DNA of 64,000 bases from Micromonospora pallida (GCF_900090325.1 NZ_FMHW01000002.1:2728001-2792000); one strand, 5' to 3'. Numbered from the stretch's first letter, positions 43,727-53,818 are shown. Notes: generated from the sequence alone by a model not told the origin. Translations and numbers: made by a program.

Positions 43727-46700
43727 ATGTTCAGTCGTGTCGCCATCGTCAACCGCGGCGAGGCCGCTATGCGGCTCATCCATGCCGTAAGGGATCTCGC
43801 CGCGGAGACCGGAACCCGGATCGAGACCGTCGCCCTGTACACCGACGTCGATCGTACCGCCACCTTCGTCCGTGAGGCGGACCTTTCGTACGACCTCGGT
43901 CCCGCCGCCGCCCGGCCGTACCTCAACCTGGCCGTGCTGGAGCGCGCGCTGCGGGAGACCGGGGCGGACGCCGCGTGGGTCGGCTGGGGCTTCGTCGCCG
44001 AGGACCCGGCGTTCGCGGAGCTGTGCGCGAAGATCGGCGTCACCTTCGTCGGACCGAGCCCGGACGCTATGCGCAAGCTCGGCGACAAGATCGGCGCGAA
44101 GCTGATCGCCGAGGAGGTCGGCGTACCGGTCGCGCCGTGGAGCCGCGGCGCGGTCGAGACCCTGGACGCCGCCCTGGCCGCCGCGGCCGAGATCGGCTAC
44201 CCGCTGATGCTGAAGGCGACCGCCGGCGGCGGCGGACGCGGGATCCGCGTGGTCACCAACGAGGCCGAGCTCGCTGACGCGTACGAGCGCACCAGCCAGG
44301 AGGCCGCGCGGGCGTTCGGCAGCGGCATCGTGTTCCTGGAGCGCCTGGTCACCGGCGCCCGGCACGTCGAGGTCCAGGTGATCGCCGACGGCGAGGGCAC
44401 CGCGTGGGCGCTCGGTGTCCGGGACTGCTCGGTGCAGCGACGTAACCAGAAGATCATCGAGGAGTCGGCGTCGCCGGTGCTCAGCCCGGCGCAGGCGGCC
44501 GAGCTGAAGGCGTCGGCCGAGCGGCTGGCCGTGGCGGTCGGCTACCGGGGCGCGGCGACCGTCGAGTTCCTCTACCACCCCGGCGACCAGATGTTCGCGT
44601 TCCTCGAGGTCAACACCCGACTCCAGGTCGAGCACCCGATCACCGAGTCGACGACCGGGTTTGACCTGGTCAAGGCGCAGCTGCACGTGGCCTCGGGCGG
44701 GCGGCTCGAGGGCACGCCGCCGGTGGAGCGCGGGCACGCCATCGAGGCCCGGCTGAACGCCGAGGACCCCGACCGCGACTTCGCGCCCTCCCCCGGCCGC
44801 ATCGCGCGGCTGGACCTGCCCGCCGGGCCAGGCATCCGGGTGGACACCGGCGTCAGCGAGGGGGACACCATCCCCGCCGACTTCGACTCGATGATCGCGA
44901 AGATCATCGCCTACGGCCGCGACCGGGACGAGGCGCTCGGCCGGCTGCGCCGGGCGATGGCGCAGACCACGGTGATCATCCAGGGCGGCGCAACGAACAA
45001 GAGCTTCGTGCTCGACCTGCTCGACCAGCCCGAGGTGATCGACGCCAGCGCGGACACCGGCTGGATCGACCGGGTCCGTGGCGAGGGCCGGCTCGTCACG
45101 CACCGACACTCCGCCGTCGCGCTGGCCGCCGCCGCCATCGAGGCGTATGAGGAGGAGGAGCGCGCCGAGCGGGAGCGCCTGCTCTCCACGGCGTTCGGCG
45201 GACGCCCGCAGGTGCAGCACGAGAGTGGCCGACCGTTGGACCTCAAGCTGCGCGGCGTCGGCTACCGGGTGCGGGTCGCCCGGGTCGGCGCGCACCGGTT
45301 CCGCGTCGGCATCGAGGCGGGCGACGACGTCCGCACCGCCGACGTCGAGCTGGACCGCTTCGACCGGCACACCGGGCAGGTCGTCGTCAACGGCACCCGG
45401 TACCGCCTGCTCACCGGCACGCACGGCCCGATCCACCTGATCGAGGTCGACGGCGTGACGCACCGGGTCAGCCGCGACGAGGGCGGCGTCGTCCGGTCGC
45501 CCTCGCCCGCGCTGGTCGTCGCCACGCCGCTCAAGGTCGGCGCCGAGGTCGAGGCCGGCGCGCCGGTGCTGGTGCTGGAGAGCATGAAGATGGAGACGGT
45601 GCTGCGGGCGCCGTTCAAGGCGCGGCTGAAGGAGTGCGTCGTCTCCGTCGGCAGCCAGGTGGAGGCCGGTGCGCCGCTGGTGCGGCTGGAGCCGATCGCC
45701 GACGCCGAGGCCGAGGACACCTCGACCACCGAGTCCGTCGAACTGGACCTCCCCGCGCCCGCGGTGTTCCCGGCCCGGACGCGCACCACGCGCGGCCAGG
45801 AGGACCTGCGCAGCCTGCTGCTGGGCTACGACGTCGACCCGCACGACGAACGCCGGGTGCTCGACGACTACCTGGCCGCGCGCCAGGCGGCCGTGGTGGA
45901 CGGCTACCGGCCGCTGGCCGAGGAACTCGAACTCGTCGACGTCTTCGCCGACCTGGCCGAGCTGAGCCGTAACCGGCTGACCGGCGAGGACGGCAGCGGG
46001 CACCTGCACAGCGCCCGCGAGTACTTCCACACCTACCTACAGTGCCTCGACGTCGAGCGGGCCGGGCTGCCGCCGACGTTCCAGGCCAAGCTCGGCAAGG
46101 CCCTCGGGCACTACGGGGTCACCGACCTGGAGCGCTCCCCCGAGCTCGAAGCGGCGGTCTTCCGGATCTTCCTCGCCCAGCAGCGCGCGGCCACCGACGC
46201 CGCGGTCGTCACGGCGTTGCTCCGGGCGTGGTTGCAGGAGTCCCCGCCGGACGAGGCGCTGCGCGAGCCCGCCGGTCTCGTGCTGGAGCGGCTGGTGGCC
46301 GCGACGCAGGTCCGGTTCCCGGTGATCTCCGACCTGGCGCGTGGGGTGGTGTTCGCCTGGTTCGCCCAGCCGCTGCTGCGCCGCAACCGGGCCCGGGTCT
46401 ACGCCAACGTCCGCAAGCACCTGCACCACCTGGACGAGCAGCCGGACGCGCCGGACCGCACCGAGCGCATCGCCGACATGGTGCGCAGCACCGAGCCGCT
46501 GGTGCGGCTGCTCGGCCAGCGGCTGGTCCGCGCCGACCTGGACAACGCGGTCATGCTGGAGGTGCTGACCCGGCGGTACTACGGCAACAAGGGTCTGCTC
46601 AGCGTCCGTACCACCGAGGTCGCGGGCTGCACGTTCGTGGTCGCCAAGCGGGCGGACTCGTGCGTGGCCTCCGCCGCGGTGAGCTTCGACGCGCTGGGCA

Positions 46701-49180
46701 ACGTGCTGCGCGGGCTCGCGGAACTGGCCGGCGGCGAGGGCAGTCCCATCGACGCCGACATCTACCTCGCCTGGGAGAACCAGCCGGAGGACTCCGCCGC
46801 GATGGCGGCCGAGTTGCACGAGGTCGTCAGCGCGCACCCGCTGCCGAACGAGGTCCGCCGGCTCACCGCCACCGTCGCGGGTCGCAGCGGCGCGGTGATG
46901 CACCACCACTTCACGTTCCGCCCGTCGACGACCGGGATGACCGAGGAGCGGCTCGTCCGCGGCCTGCACCCGTACATCGCGCAGCGGATGCAGTTGGAGC
47001 GGCTGAGCAAGTTCGACCTCACCCGGCTGCCGTCCTCGGACGAGGAGGTCTACCTCTTCCGGTGCGTGGCCCGGGAGAACCCGTCGGACGACCGGCTCGT
47101 CGCGTTCGCCCAGGTGCGCGACCTGACCGCGCTGCGGGAGCACGACGGCCGGCTGATCGCGCTGCCGACGGCCGAGGACACCCTCGCCGCCTGCCTCGAC
47201 TCGGTCCGCCGCGAACGGTCCCGGCGGCCGTCGACGAAGCGCGTCAACACCAACCGGATCGTGGTCTACGTCTGGCCGCCGAGCGACCTCACCATCGCGG
47301 AGCTGGAGATGATCGCCGGGCGGGTGCTGCCGACGACGGCGGACGCCGGCCTGGAGGAGATCCTGCTCATCGGCCGGCAGCGCGACCGGGAGACCGGCGA
47401 GCTGACCAAGGTCGCGGTACGCGTCTCCTTCGACGCCACCGGGGGCACCACGCTGACCGTCGGCGAGCCGTCGGACGAGCCGGTCGAGCCGCTCGACAGC
47501 TACCGGCAGAAGGTGCTCCGGGCGAGCAGCCGCAACACGGTCTACCCGTACGAGCTGACCGGCCTGCTCGGCGACTTCGTCGAGCACGACCTCGACGACC
47601 AGCACGCGCTGGTGCCGGTCGAGCGGCCGAAGGGGCGCAACACCGCGGGGATCGTCGCGGGTGTGGTCACCACGCCCACCCTGCGGCACCCGCAGGGCGT
47701 CACCCGGGTGGTGCTGCTCGGCGACCCGACGAAGGCGCTCGGCGCGCTGGCCGAGCCGGAGTGCCGTCGCGTGATCGCCGCGCTGGACCTGGCCGAGCGG
47801 TTGCGGGTGCCGGTGGAGTGGTACGCGCTCTCCGCCGGGGCCCGGATCTCGATGGAGTCCGGCACGGAGAACATGGACTGGGTCGCCGCGGCGCTCAAGC
47901 GGATCGTCGAGTTCACCCAGGACGGCGGCGAGATCAACATCGTGGTCGCGGGCATCACCGTCGGCGCGCAGCCGTACTGGAACGCCGAGGCGACGATGCT
48001 CATGCACACCAAGGGCATCCTGGTGATGACGCCGGACTCGGCGATGGTGCTCACCGGCAAGCAGTCGCTCGACTTCTCCGGTGGCGTGTCGGCCGAGGAC
48101 AACTTCGGCATCGGCGGCTACGACCGGGTGATGGGCCCGAACGGGCAGGCCCAGTACTGGGCGCCGAACCTGGCCGCCGCGCGGGACGTGCTGATGCTGC
48201 ACTACGACCACACCTACGTCGCACCCGGCGAGGAGGCACCCCGGCGGGCGGTCAGCACCGACCCCGTCGACCGGGACGTCTCCGACTTCCCGCACACCCT
48301 GGAAGGCAGCGACTTCACCACGGTCGGCGATATCTTCTCCGCTGCGGCCAACCCGGACCGCAAGAAGCCGTTCGACATCCGGACCGTGATGCGGGCGCTC
48401 TCCGACCAGGACCACCCGGTGCTGGAACGCTGGGCGGGCATGGCCGACGCGGAGACCGCGGTGGTGCAGGACGTGCACCTCGGTGGCATTCCGGTGTGCC
48501 TGCTCGGCATCGAGTCCCGGTCGGTGCCGCGGCGTGGCTTCCCGCCCACCGACGGCCCGGACACCTACACCGCGGGCACGCTGTTCCCGCGGTCGTCGAA
48601 GAAGGCCGCGCGGGCGATCAACGCGGCCAGCGGCAACCGGCCGCTGGTGGTGCTGGCGAACCTGTCGGGCTTCGACGGCTCGCCGGAGTCGATGCGGAAG
48701 CTGCAACTGGAGTACGGCGCCGAGATCGGCCGCGCGATCGTGAACTTCCGTGGGCCCATCGTGTTCTGCGTGATCTCGCGGTACCACGGTGGCGCGTTCG
48801 TGGTGTTCTCGAAGGCGCTGAACCCGAACATGACCGTGCTGGCGCTGGAGGGCTCGTTCGCCTCGGTGCTCGGTGGCGCCCCCGCCGCCGCGGTGGTGTT
48901 CTCCAGCGAGGTCAACGCGCGCACCGCAGCGGACCTGCGGGTGCGGGACCAGGAGGCGCGCGTCGCGGCCGCCTCCGGCACCGAGCGCGCCGCGTTGACC
49001 GCCGAGCTCGACGAGCTCCGCTCCTCGGTCCGGGCGGAGAAGCTCAGCGAGGTGGCCACGGAGTTCGACCGGGTGCACAACATCCAGCGCGCGGTCGAGG
49101 TCGGCTCGGTCGACGCCGTCATCCGGGCCGCCGAACTGCGCCCGCGCATCATCGAGGCCATCGAGTCCCGGATGGGCTAG
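43727..49180 (+). CDS. Single-chain biotin-dependent acyl-CoA carboxylase
   Basis: This 1817-residue protein starts at ATG 43727, 9 bases after GAAGGGG. Domain order: biotin carboxylase (1-450) with 'RVAIVNRGEAAMRLI', the ATP-grasp loop 'KATAGGGGRGIRVV' and 'EVNTRLQVEHPITE'. The biotin carrier has 'ESMKMETV' with biotinyl Lys near residue 621. A helical central region of about 550 residues follows, then the carboxyltransferase (about 1240-1817) with 'ISMESGTENMDWVAAAL' and 'YHGGAFVVFSKALN'. This all-in-one layout is like eukaryotic acetyl-CoA carboxylase and differs from the split AccA/AccD subunits usual in actinomycetes, although large single-chain versions occur in some. Which acyl-CoA it carboxylates cannot be read here. 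It is transcribed alone. Confidence 0.88.
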   Translation: MFSRVAIVNRGEAAMRLIHAVRDLAAETGTRIETVALYTDVDRTATFVREADLSYDLGPAAARPYLNLAVLERALRETGADAAWVGWGFVAEDPAFAELCAKIGVTFVGPSPDAMRKLGDKIGAKLIAEEVGVPVAPWSRGAVETLDAALAAAAEIGYPLMLKATAGGGGRGIRVVTNEAELADAYERTSQEAARAFGSGIVFLERLVTGARHVEVQVIADGEGTAWALGVRDCSVQRRNQKIIEESASPVLSPAQAAELKASAERLAVAVGYRGAATVEFLYHPGDQMFAFLEVNTRLQVEHPITESTTGFDLVKAQLHVASGGRLEGTPPVERGHAIEARLNAEDPDRDFAPSPGRIARLDLPAGPGIRVDTGVSEGDTIPADFDSMIAKIIAYGRDRDEALGRLRRAMAQTTVIIQGGATNKSFVLDLLDQPEVIDASADTGWIDRVRGEGRLVTHRHSAVALAAAAIEAYEEEERAERERLLSTAFGGRPQVQHESGRPLDLKLRGVGYRVRVARVGAHRFRVGIEAGDDVRTADVELDRFDRHTGQVVVNGTRYRLLTGTHGPIHLIEVDGVTHRVSRDEGGVVRSPSPALVVATPLKVGAEVEAGAPVLVLESMKMETVLRAPFKARLKECVVSVGSQVEAGAPLVRLEPIADAEAEDTSTTESVELDLPAPAVFPARTRTTRGQEDLRSLLLGYDVDPHDERRVLDDYLAARQAAVVDGYRPLAEELELVDVFADLAELSRNRLTGEDGSGHLHSAREYFHTYLQCLDVERAGLPPTFQAKLGKALGHYGVTDLERSPELEAAVFRIFLAQQRAATDAAVVTALLRAWLQESPPDEALREPAGLVLERLVAATQVRFPVISDLARGVVFAWFAQPLLRRNRARVYANVRKHLHHLDEQPDAPDRTERIADMVRSTEPLVRLLGQRLVRADLDNAVMLEVLTRRYYGNKGLLSVRTTEVAGCTFVVAKRADSCVASAAVSFDALGNVLRGLAELAGGEGSPIDADIYLAWENQPEDSAAMAAELHEVVSAHPLPNEVRRLTATVAGRSGAVMHHHFTFRPSTTGMTEERLVRGLHPYIAQRMQLERLSKFDLTRLPSSDEEVYLFRCVARENPSDDRLVAFAQVRDLTALREHDGRLIALPTAEDTLAACLDSVRRERSRRPSTKRVNTNRIVVYVWPPSDLTIAELEMIAGRVLPTTADAGLEEILLIGRQRDRETGELTKVAVRVSFDATGGTTLTVGEPSDEPVEPLDSYRQKVLRASSRNTVYPYELTGLLGDFVEHDLDDQHALVPVERPKGRNTAGIVAGVVTTPTLRHPQGVTRVVLLGDPTKALGALAEPECRRVIAALDLAERLRVPVEWYALSAGARISMESGTENMDWVAAALKRIVEFTQDGGEINIVVAGITVGAQPYWNAEATMLMHTKGILVMTPDSAMVLTGKQSLDFSGGVSAEDNFGIGGYDRVMGPNGQAQYWAPNLAAARDVLMLHYDHTYVAPGEEAPRRAVSTDPVDRDVSDFPHTLEGSDFTTVGDIFSAAANPDRKKPFDIRTVMRALSDQDHPVLERWAGMADAETAVVQDVHLGGIPVCLLGIESRSVPRRGFPPTDGPDTYTAGTLFPRSSKKAARAINAASGNRPLVVLANLSGFDGSPESMRKLQLEYGAEIGRAIVNFRGPIVFCVISRYHGGAFVVFSKALNPNMTVLALEGSFASVLGGAPAAAVVFSSEVNARTAADLRVRDQEARVAAASGTERAALTAELDELRSSVRAEKLSEVATEFDRVHNIQRAVEVGSVDAVIRAAELRPRIIEAIESRMG

Positions 49181-49192
49181 TCGGAGTCGTGA

Positions 49193-49225
49193 CGCTCAGG
49201 GCCTGCCCACGGCAGGCCCTGAGCG
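49193..49225. terminator. Bidirectional terminator
   Basis: Perfect 15-base stem (CGCTCAGGGCCTGCC and its complement) with a 3-base loop, 12 bases after the carboxylase and 28 bases from the end of the leftward importer operon. It can serve both convergent transcripts. Confidence 0.8.
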
Positions 49226-49253
49226 CCGGACGTCAGCAGAGCCCGGACGGCGG

Positions 49254-50021
49254 TCAGGCGGGCAACCCGAGGTAGGCCCGTCGGACGTCGGGATCGTCGA
49301 GCATGGCCGAACCGGTCCCCGACTTCGCGACCCGGCCCCACTCGACCACCAGGCCCCGGTCGGCGACCTTCAGCGCCTGCACGGCGTTCTGCTCGACCAG
49401 CAGGACGCCCACCTGGTGCGCGGCCAGCGCGCGGAGCGCGGCGAAGACGCGCTGCTGCATCGCGGGCGAGAGTCCCAGCGACGGCTCGTCGATGAGCACC
49501 ACCTTCGGGTCGAGCATCAACGCCATGGCCATCTCCAGGAGCTGCTGCTCCCCGCCGGAGAGGTTGCCGGCCGCCTGGCCGCGCCGCTCGCCGAGCACGG
49601 GAAAGGTCCGGTACGCCCGCTCGATGCCGGCCGCGACCGCCCCTCGGGGCAGCGTGTAGCCGCCCATCCGCAGGTTCTCCTCGACGCTCATCCGGGGGAA
49701 GTTGCACCGGCCCTGCGGCACGAGGACCACCCCCCGGCCGAGCCGGGCCCGGGTCGAGTCCCGGCTCACCTCGACCCCGTCGACGCGGATCGACCCGCGC
49801 CGCGTGGCCACCATGCCGAACACGGTCTTGAGCAGGGTGGACTTGCCGGCACCGTTGGCCCCGATCACGCACACCGTCTCACCCCGGTGCAGGTCCAGGT
49901 CGATACCGCGGAGGATCTCGACGTCCTGGTAGCCGGCGTGCACGTCCCGCAGGGTCAACACCGGCTGCTGGTGGTGACCGGCGGTGGCCCCGGTACGCGT
50001 CGAGGAAGGGTCAGCGGCCAA
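49254..50021 (-). CDS. livF: Liv-type ABC importer ATPase LivF
   Basis: I start this 255-residue protein at TTG 50021, 6 bases after AGGAGG, which overlaps the end of livG; the frame is open further upstream but without a better site. Walker A is GANGAGKST, the LivF-specific 'LVPQGRCNFPRMSVEENLRMGG' (split over residues 95-116) follows, the signature is LSGGEQQ and Walker B is 'VVLIDEPSLGLSP'. It is the last gene of the five-gene importer operon for branched-chain amino acids, amides or urea-like solutes. Confidence 0.88.
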   Translation of the reverse strand: MAADPSSTRTGATAGHHQQPVLTLRDVHAGYQDVEILRGIDLDLHRGETVCVIGANGAGKSTLLKTVFGMVATRRGSIRVDGVEVSRDSTRARLGRGVVLVPQGRCNFPRMSVEENLRMGGYTLPRGAVAAGIERAYRTFPVLGERRGQAAGNLSGGEQQLLEMAMALMLDPKVVLIDEPSLGLSPAMQQRVFAALRALAAHQVGVLLVEQNAVQALKVADRGLVVEWGRVAKSGTGSAMLDDPDVRRAYLGLPA

Positions 50022-50766
50022 AGTACGCCTCCTGGACGTCGTCGCGGGCGATGACCTCACCGGGCTTCCCCTGGGCCAGCGTGTGGCCCTGGTGCAGCAC
50101 GACCACCCGGTGGCAGAGGCCGACGACCAGTTCGATGTTGTGCTCGACCAGGAGCACCGTGGTGCCGGCGGCGTTCAGGTCCCGGATCCGGTCCCGGATC
50201 ACGTTGCCGACGGTGGGGTTGACCGCCGCCACCGGCTCGTCGAGCAGCAGCACCCGGGGCGGCACCACGCAGGCGGCGGCGAACTCGATCAGCTTGCGCT
50301 GCCCGTACGAGACCTCACCGGCGAGCCGGTGGGCGACCGGACCGAGCGCGAAGCTGTCGACGAGTTCGTCGAGCCGGGCGCGCAACGCGGGGTCCTCCCG
50401 GTCCGGCCGGACCAGGTCGGCCAGGCGCCGGGAGCGCGACCGGCGGCCGAGGGCGGCCACCCGGAGGTTGTGCCGGACGGTCAGCGACTCGAACGTGCGG
50501 ACCTGCTGGAACGTCCGGACCAGCCCGTGGTGGGCCAGCCGGTCGGGACGCCACGAGGTGACGTCCCGACCGTCGAGGTGGACCGTGCCGGCGTCCAGCC
50601 GCTGAAGACCGGTGACGCAGTCGATCGCGGTGGTCTTGCCCGACCCGTTGGGTCCGATGAGCCCGACGATCTCACCGGCGGGGACGGTGATCGACACGCC
50701 GTCCAGGGCCCGCACCCCGGCGTACGCCTTGCGCAGCCCGCGTACCGCCAGTTCCCCGCCGGTCAC
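50011..50766 (-). CDS. livG: Liv-type ABC importer ATPase LivG
   Basis: This 251-residue ATPase begins at GTG 50766, overlapping the LivM stop (GTGA). Walker A is GPNGSGKTT, 'LVRTFQQVRTFESLTVRHNL' is the LivG-type Q-loop region, the signature appears as 'VSYGQRKLIEFA' and Walker B as 'VLLLDEPVAAVNP', and 'VLLVEHNIELVVGLCHRVVVLHQG' precedes the end. The family C-terminus is 'VQEAYFG'. It forms a heterodimer with LivF. Confidence 0.9.
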   Translation of the reverse strand: MTGGELAVRGLRKAYAGVRALDGVSITVPAGEIVGLIGPNGSGKTTAIDCVTGLQRLDAGTVHLDGRDVTSWRPDRLAHHGLVRTFQQVRTFESLTVRHNLRVAALGRRSRSRRLADLVRPDREDPALRARLDELVDSFALGPVAHRLAGEVSYGQRKLIEFAAACVVPPRVLLLDEPVAAVNPTVGNVIRDRIRDLNAAGTTVLLVEHNIELVVGLCHRVVVLHQGHTLAQGKPGEVIARDDVQEAYFGR

Positions 50767-51791
50767 CGGTTCGCCTCCTCGGCGCGCACGGGTGGGGCGG
50801 TCGGTGGCGGTCCCGGCGGCGCCGGTCGGCCGAGTCGACCGGTCGTCCGGAACAACCGTTCCAGTCCGTCCGGGACGGCGATGACCACCGCGAGCAGGAT
50901 CAGGCCGTAGATGACCAGCCGCCACTCCTCGGCGAGGTGCAGCAGTTGCGGGAGCACGGTGAACAGCAGCGCCGCCGAGACCACGCCACGCAGGCTGCCC
51001 CGCCCGCCGATGAACACCATGATCAGCAGTGCGGTCATGTAGGACATGTCCAGGTTCTCCGGGCACACCACCGACTGGAAGTACGCGTTGAAGACCCCGA
51101 CCGTGGCCGACAGCGCGGCCGAGAGGCCGAAGGCGGCGAGCCGGAACGCGGTGGGCGACAGGCCCCGGGCGGCGGCCAGCACCGGATCGTCGCGGACCGC
51201 GGTGAGGGCGAGGCCGAGCCGGCTGCGGGAGACACCGAAGACGACCCCGACGGCGAGCGCCGCCAGGCCCAGCACCACGTAGTACTGCGCCGTCAGCGAC
51301 GTCAGCTCGGCGCCGAACAGGGTCATCGCCGGTACGCCCGTCGTGCACAACGGGCCGCCGGTGAGGCCGACCCAGTTCTTGGCCAGCAGCACCGCGATGG
51401 TCGCGAAACCGAGGGTGGCGATCGCGAAGGCGTGCAGCGACAGGCGGAACGACGGGACGCCGATGGCCAGCGCCACCACGACGGCGGCCAGCGCGGACAC
51501 GACCAGGGTCGCCCCGAACGACCAGCCGTACCGGGTGCTCAGGATCGCCGCCGCGTACGAGCCGAAGCCGAAGAACACCGGCTGGCACAGGCTGAGCGCG
51601 CCGATCCGGCCGACCACCAGGTCGAAGGCGACCGCCAGGGCGACGAACATGAGCGCGGTGATCGCGGTGGACAGGTAGTACGGCACCGGGAGGAGCAGCG
51701 GCAGCACGACCGCGAAGACCGTCCCGAGCAGCCAGACCACCGGTTCGATGCGGAGCCGGCCGGGCCGCCCGGGCAGGCCGGTCGCGGTCAC
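50763..51791 (-). CDS. livM: Liv-type ABC importer permease LivM
   Basis: This 342-residue permease overlaps LivH by 4 bases and LivG by 4. About nine helices are visible. LivM marks are 'FDLVVGRIGALSLCQPVFFGFGSYAAAI' (around residues 55-83), 'LTGGPLCTTGVP' and 'RSRLGLALTAVRDDPVLAAARGL', the cytosolic coupling loop. 'LIMVFIGGRGSLRGVVSAA' lies near the end. The C-terminal 40 residues are a Pro-rich tail. Confidence 0.9.
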   Translation of the reverse strand: MTATGLPGRPGRLRIEPVVWLLGTVFAVVLPLLLPVPYYLSTAITALMFVALAVAFDLVVGRIGALSLCQPVFFGFGSYAAAILSTRYGWSFGATLVVSALAAVVVALAIGVPSFRLSLHAFAIATLGFATIAVLLAKNWVGLTGGPLCTTGVPAMTLFGAELTSLTAQYYVVLGLAALAVGVVFGVSRSRLGLALTAVRDDPVLAAARGLSPTAFRLAAFGLSAALSATVGVFNAYFQSVVCPENLDMSYMTALLIMVFIGGRGSLRGVVSAALLFTVLPQLLHLAEEWRLVIYGLILLAVVIAVPDGLERLFRTTGRLGRPAPPGPPPTAPPVRAEEANR

Positions 51792-52657
51792 GCGCGCACC
51801 GCCCGGCCGAACAGCCCGTGCGGGCGGACCAGCAGCACCGCGATCATGACGGAGAAGACGATCACGTCGGCGTACGCGCTGGAGAGGTAGCCGATCGCCA
51901 GCGCCTCGCTGATCCCGAGGACGAAGCCGCTGAGGACCGCGCCGCTGACATTGCCGAAGCCGCCCATGATCACGGCGGCGAACGCCTTGACCGACAGCAG
52001 CGTCCCCATCGTCGGCGACGCGCTGTACAGCGGCGTGATGGTGGCCGCGGCGACGCCCGCCATCGCGGCGGCGGTCGCCACCGTCACCAGCCCGATCCGG
52101 GTGGCCGGCAGTCCCACCACGACGGCCGCCTCGCGGTTCTGGGCGAGCGCCCGCATCGCCCGGCCGGTACGGGTACGGTGCAGGAACACCACCAGCGCGC
52201 CGAAGGTGAGCGCGGTGACGCCGAGGACGACCAGGCGCTGCACCGCAATGGGGGTCCCGGCCAGCTGCACGGTACGCAGGCTCTGCTCGCTGTACACGGT
52301 CTTGGGCAGCGAGCCCTCGACCACGGTCGCCAGGTTGACCAGGACGATCGACACGGCGAGCGTGGCGACGAGCTGGACCTGCCAGCCCCGGTGCAGGATC
52401 CGGTGCACCACGGCCAGGTAGAACCCAACCCCGACCACCACCATCCCGGCGACCGTGGCGAGCGCGGCGACCGGATACGGCAACCCCAGGTACGCGGATC
52501 CGGCGTACAGCAGGTAGGCGCCGACCATCACCAGTTCGCCGTGCGCGAAGTTAACGATCTCCAGGACGCCGAAGATGAGGGCCAACCCGGCCGCCACAAG
52601 GGCGTACTGGGAGCCGAGCGTCAGGCCGTTGACGAGTTGGTCGACGAGTCCGCTCAC
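51788..52657 (-). CDS. livH: Liv-type ABC importer permease LivH
   Basis: This 289-residue permease has about eight helices and LivH landmarks: 'LVNGLTLGSQYALVAAGLALIFGVLEIVNFAHGEL' at the N-terminus (residues 8-42), 'TRTGRAMRALAQNREAAVVVGL' as coupling loop, and 'SVKAFAAVIMGGFGNVSGAVLSGFVLG'. It starts 3 bases after the binding-protein stop and overlaps livM. Confidence 0.9.
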   Translation of the reverse strand: MSGLVDQLVNGLTLGSQYALVAAGLALIFGVLEIVNFAHGELVMVGAYLLYAGSAYLGLPYPVAALATVAGMVVVGVGFYLAVVHRILHRGWQVQLVATLAVSIVLVNLATVVEGSLPKTVYSEQSLRTVQLAGTPIAVQRLVVLGVTALTFGALVVFLHRTRTGRAMRALAQNREAAVVVGLPATRIGLVTVATAAAMAGVAAATITPLYSASPTMGTLLSVKAFAAVIMGGFGNVSGAVLSGFVLGISEALAIGYLSSAYADVIVFSVMIAVLLVRPHGLFGRAVRA

Positions 52658-52660
52658 CGG

Positions 52661-53818
52661 TCACTTGCCCGTGTCGACGACGTCGAGGACTTTGATCTTC
52701 CCGCCCTCGATCCGGAGGATGAACATGTTCGGGTGGGCCTGGTGGTGGTCGTCGAACCGGATCGGCCCGATGCCGGTGGTGAAGTCGACCTTCTTCAGCC
52801 CGGCCAGGATGCCCGCCCGGTCGGTGCCGCCGTGCCGGACCGCCTCGGCGAGGGTGAGCATCCCGTAGTAGGCCAGCGCGGCGTTGTACGGCGGCACGTC
52901 CTCGCCGTACCGGGCCCGGTAGCCGTCGAGCAGCGGGCGTTGCGCGTCGGTGGCCGTCCAGTAGGTGGCCTCCTGGACGCCCTCGGCCAGGGCGGGGTCA
53001 CCGGTGAGCCGGATGCCCTCTGCGGTGGCGCAGCCGCCGCGCCCGTACAGCGCGACGGTCATGCCCAGCTCACGCATCTGCCGCAGCATCTGGGCGCAGT
53101 CGGGTGGCTCGGCGAAGGTGATGAACGCGTCCGCGTCGGCGTCGCGGACCTTCGACAGCTGGGGGCGCAGGTCGCTGGCGCCGAGGTCGTAGAACTCGGT
53201 GGTGACGAGTTCCACCCCCGCCGCGGGCAGCAGCTTCGCGTAGAGGTCGGCCGCCCCGCGACCGAAGTCGTTGTTGGCGGCCAGGATCGCGGCGCGTTTG
53301 CGGCCGGCGTCGGCGATGTACCGGGTCCAGTACTCCCCCATGATCGAGTCGTCGATGTTCATCCGCCACATGTACGGGTTGCCGCCCACCCCGGACTGCT
53401 GGCTGATCTTGGCGTTGGTGGAGCCGAAGGTCATCGCCGGGGTCTTGCTCCGGGCGAGCGTCGGCATGCCGCCGAGGGTGCCGGAGGAGCAGGGTGAGCC
53501 CAGGATGGCGGCCACCCGGTCGACGTCCGCCAGTTTGCGGAACGCGGAGGCGCCGCCCTGGGGCGAGCACTCGTCGTCGGCGGTGACCAGCTCGAAGGTG
53601 ACCTCGGGCATGCTCGTGCCGAGGTGCTCGATGGCGAGTTCGATGCCCTTCTTGGCGTCCTGCCCGTAGTAGGCGGACTTTCCGCTGAAGGCGGCGGCCA
53701 GGCCGACCTTGACGGTCCTGCCGTCGTCTGCCGTGCCGGCCTGCCCGCAGGCGCCGGCCGCGCCGGTCAGTGTCAGGAGCACCGCGAGCGACGCCATGCG
53801 GACGATCGGGGATCTCAT
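52661..53818 (-). CDS. Liv-type ABC importer binding lipoprotein
   Basis: This 385-residue lipoprotein has a signal peptide ending AGAC (Cys24) and a leucine-binding-protein fold: 'VKVGLAAAFSGKSAYYGQDAKKGIELAIEHL' at the start, 'VDRVAAILGSPCSSGTL' and 'AAILAANNDFGRGAADLYAKLL'. It leads the five-gene operon livK-H-M-G-F. Family ligands include branched-chain amino acids, amides, urea and aromatic acids; two internal Cys pairs and the SPCSSG loop do not resolve this. Its neighbours (carboxylase, decayed oxidase) give no firm clue to the substrate. Confidence 0.88.
   Translation of the reverse strand: MRSPIVRMASLAVLLTLTGAAGACGQAGTADDGRTVKVGLAAAFSGKSAYYGQDAKKGIELAIEHLGTSMPEVTFELVTADDECSPQGGASAFRKLADVDRVAAILGSPCSSGTLGGMPTLARSKTPAMTFGSTNAKISQQSGVGGNPYMWRMNIDDSIMGEYWTRYIADAGRKRAAILAANNDFGRGAADLYAKLLPAAGVELVTTEFYDLGASDLRPQLSKVRDADADAFITFAEPPDCAQMLRQMRELGMTVALYGRGGCATAEGIRLTGDPALAEGVQEATYWTATDAQRPLLDGYRARYGEDVPPYNAALAYYGMLTLAEAVRHGGTDRAGILAGLKKVDFTTGIGPIRFDDHHQAHPNMFILRIEGGKIKVLDVVDTGK

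Noticed and set aside
46037..49078. A 1013-codon minus-strand frame, and a 1077-codon plus frame, over the carboxylase
   Set aside because: Both are compositional shadows of the carboxylase frame, which has the biotin carboxylase, carrier and carboxyltransferase motifs.
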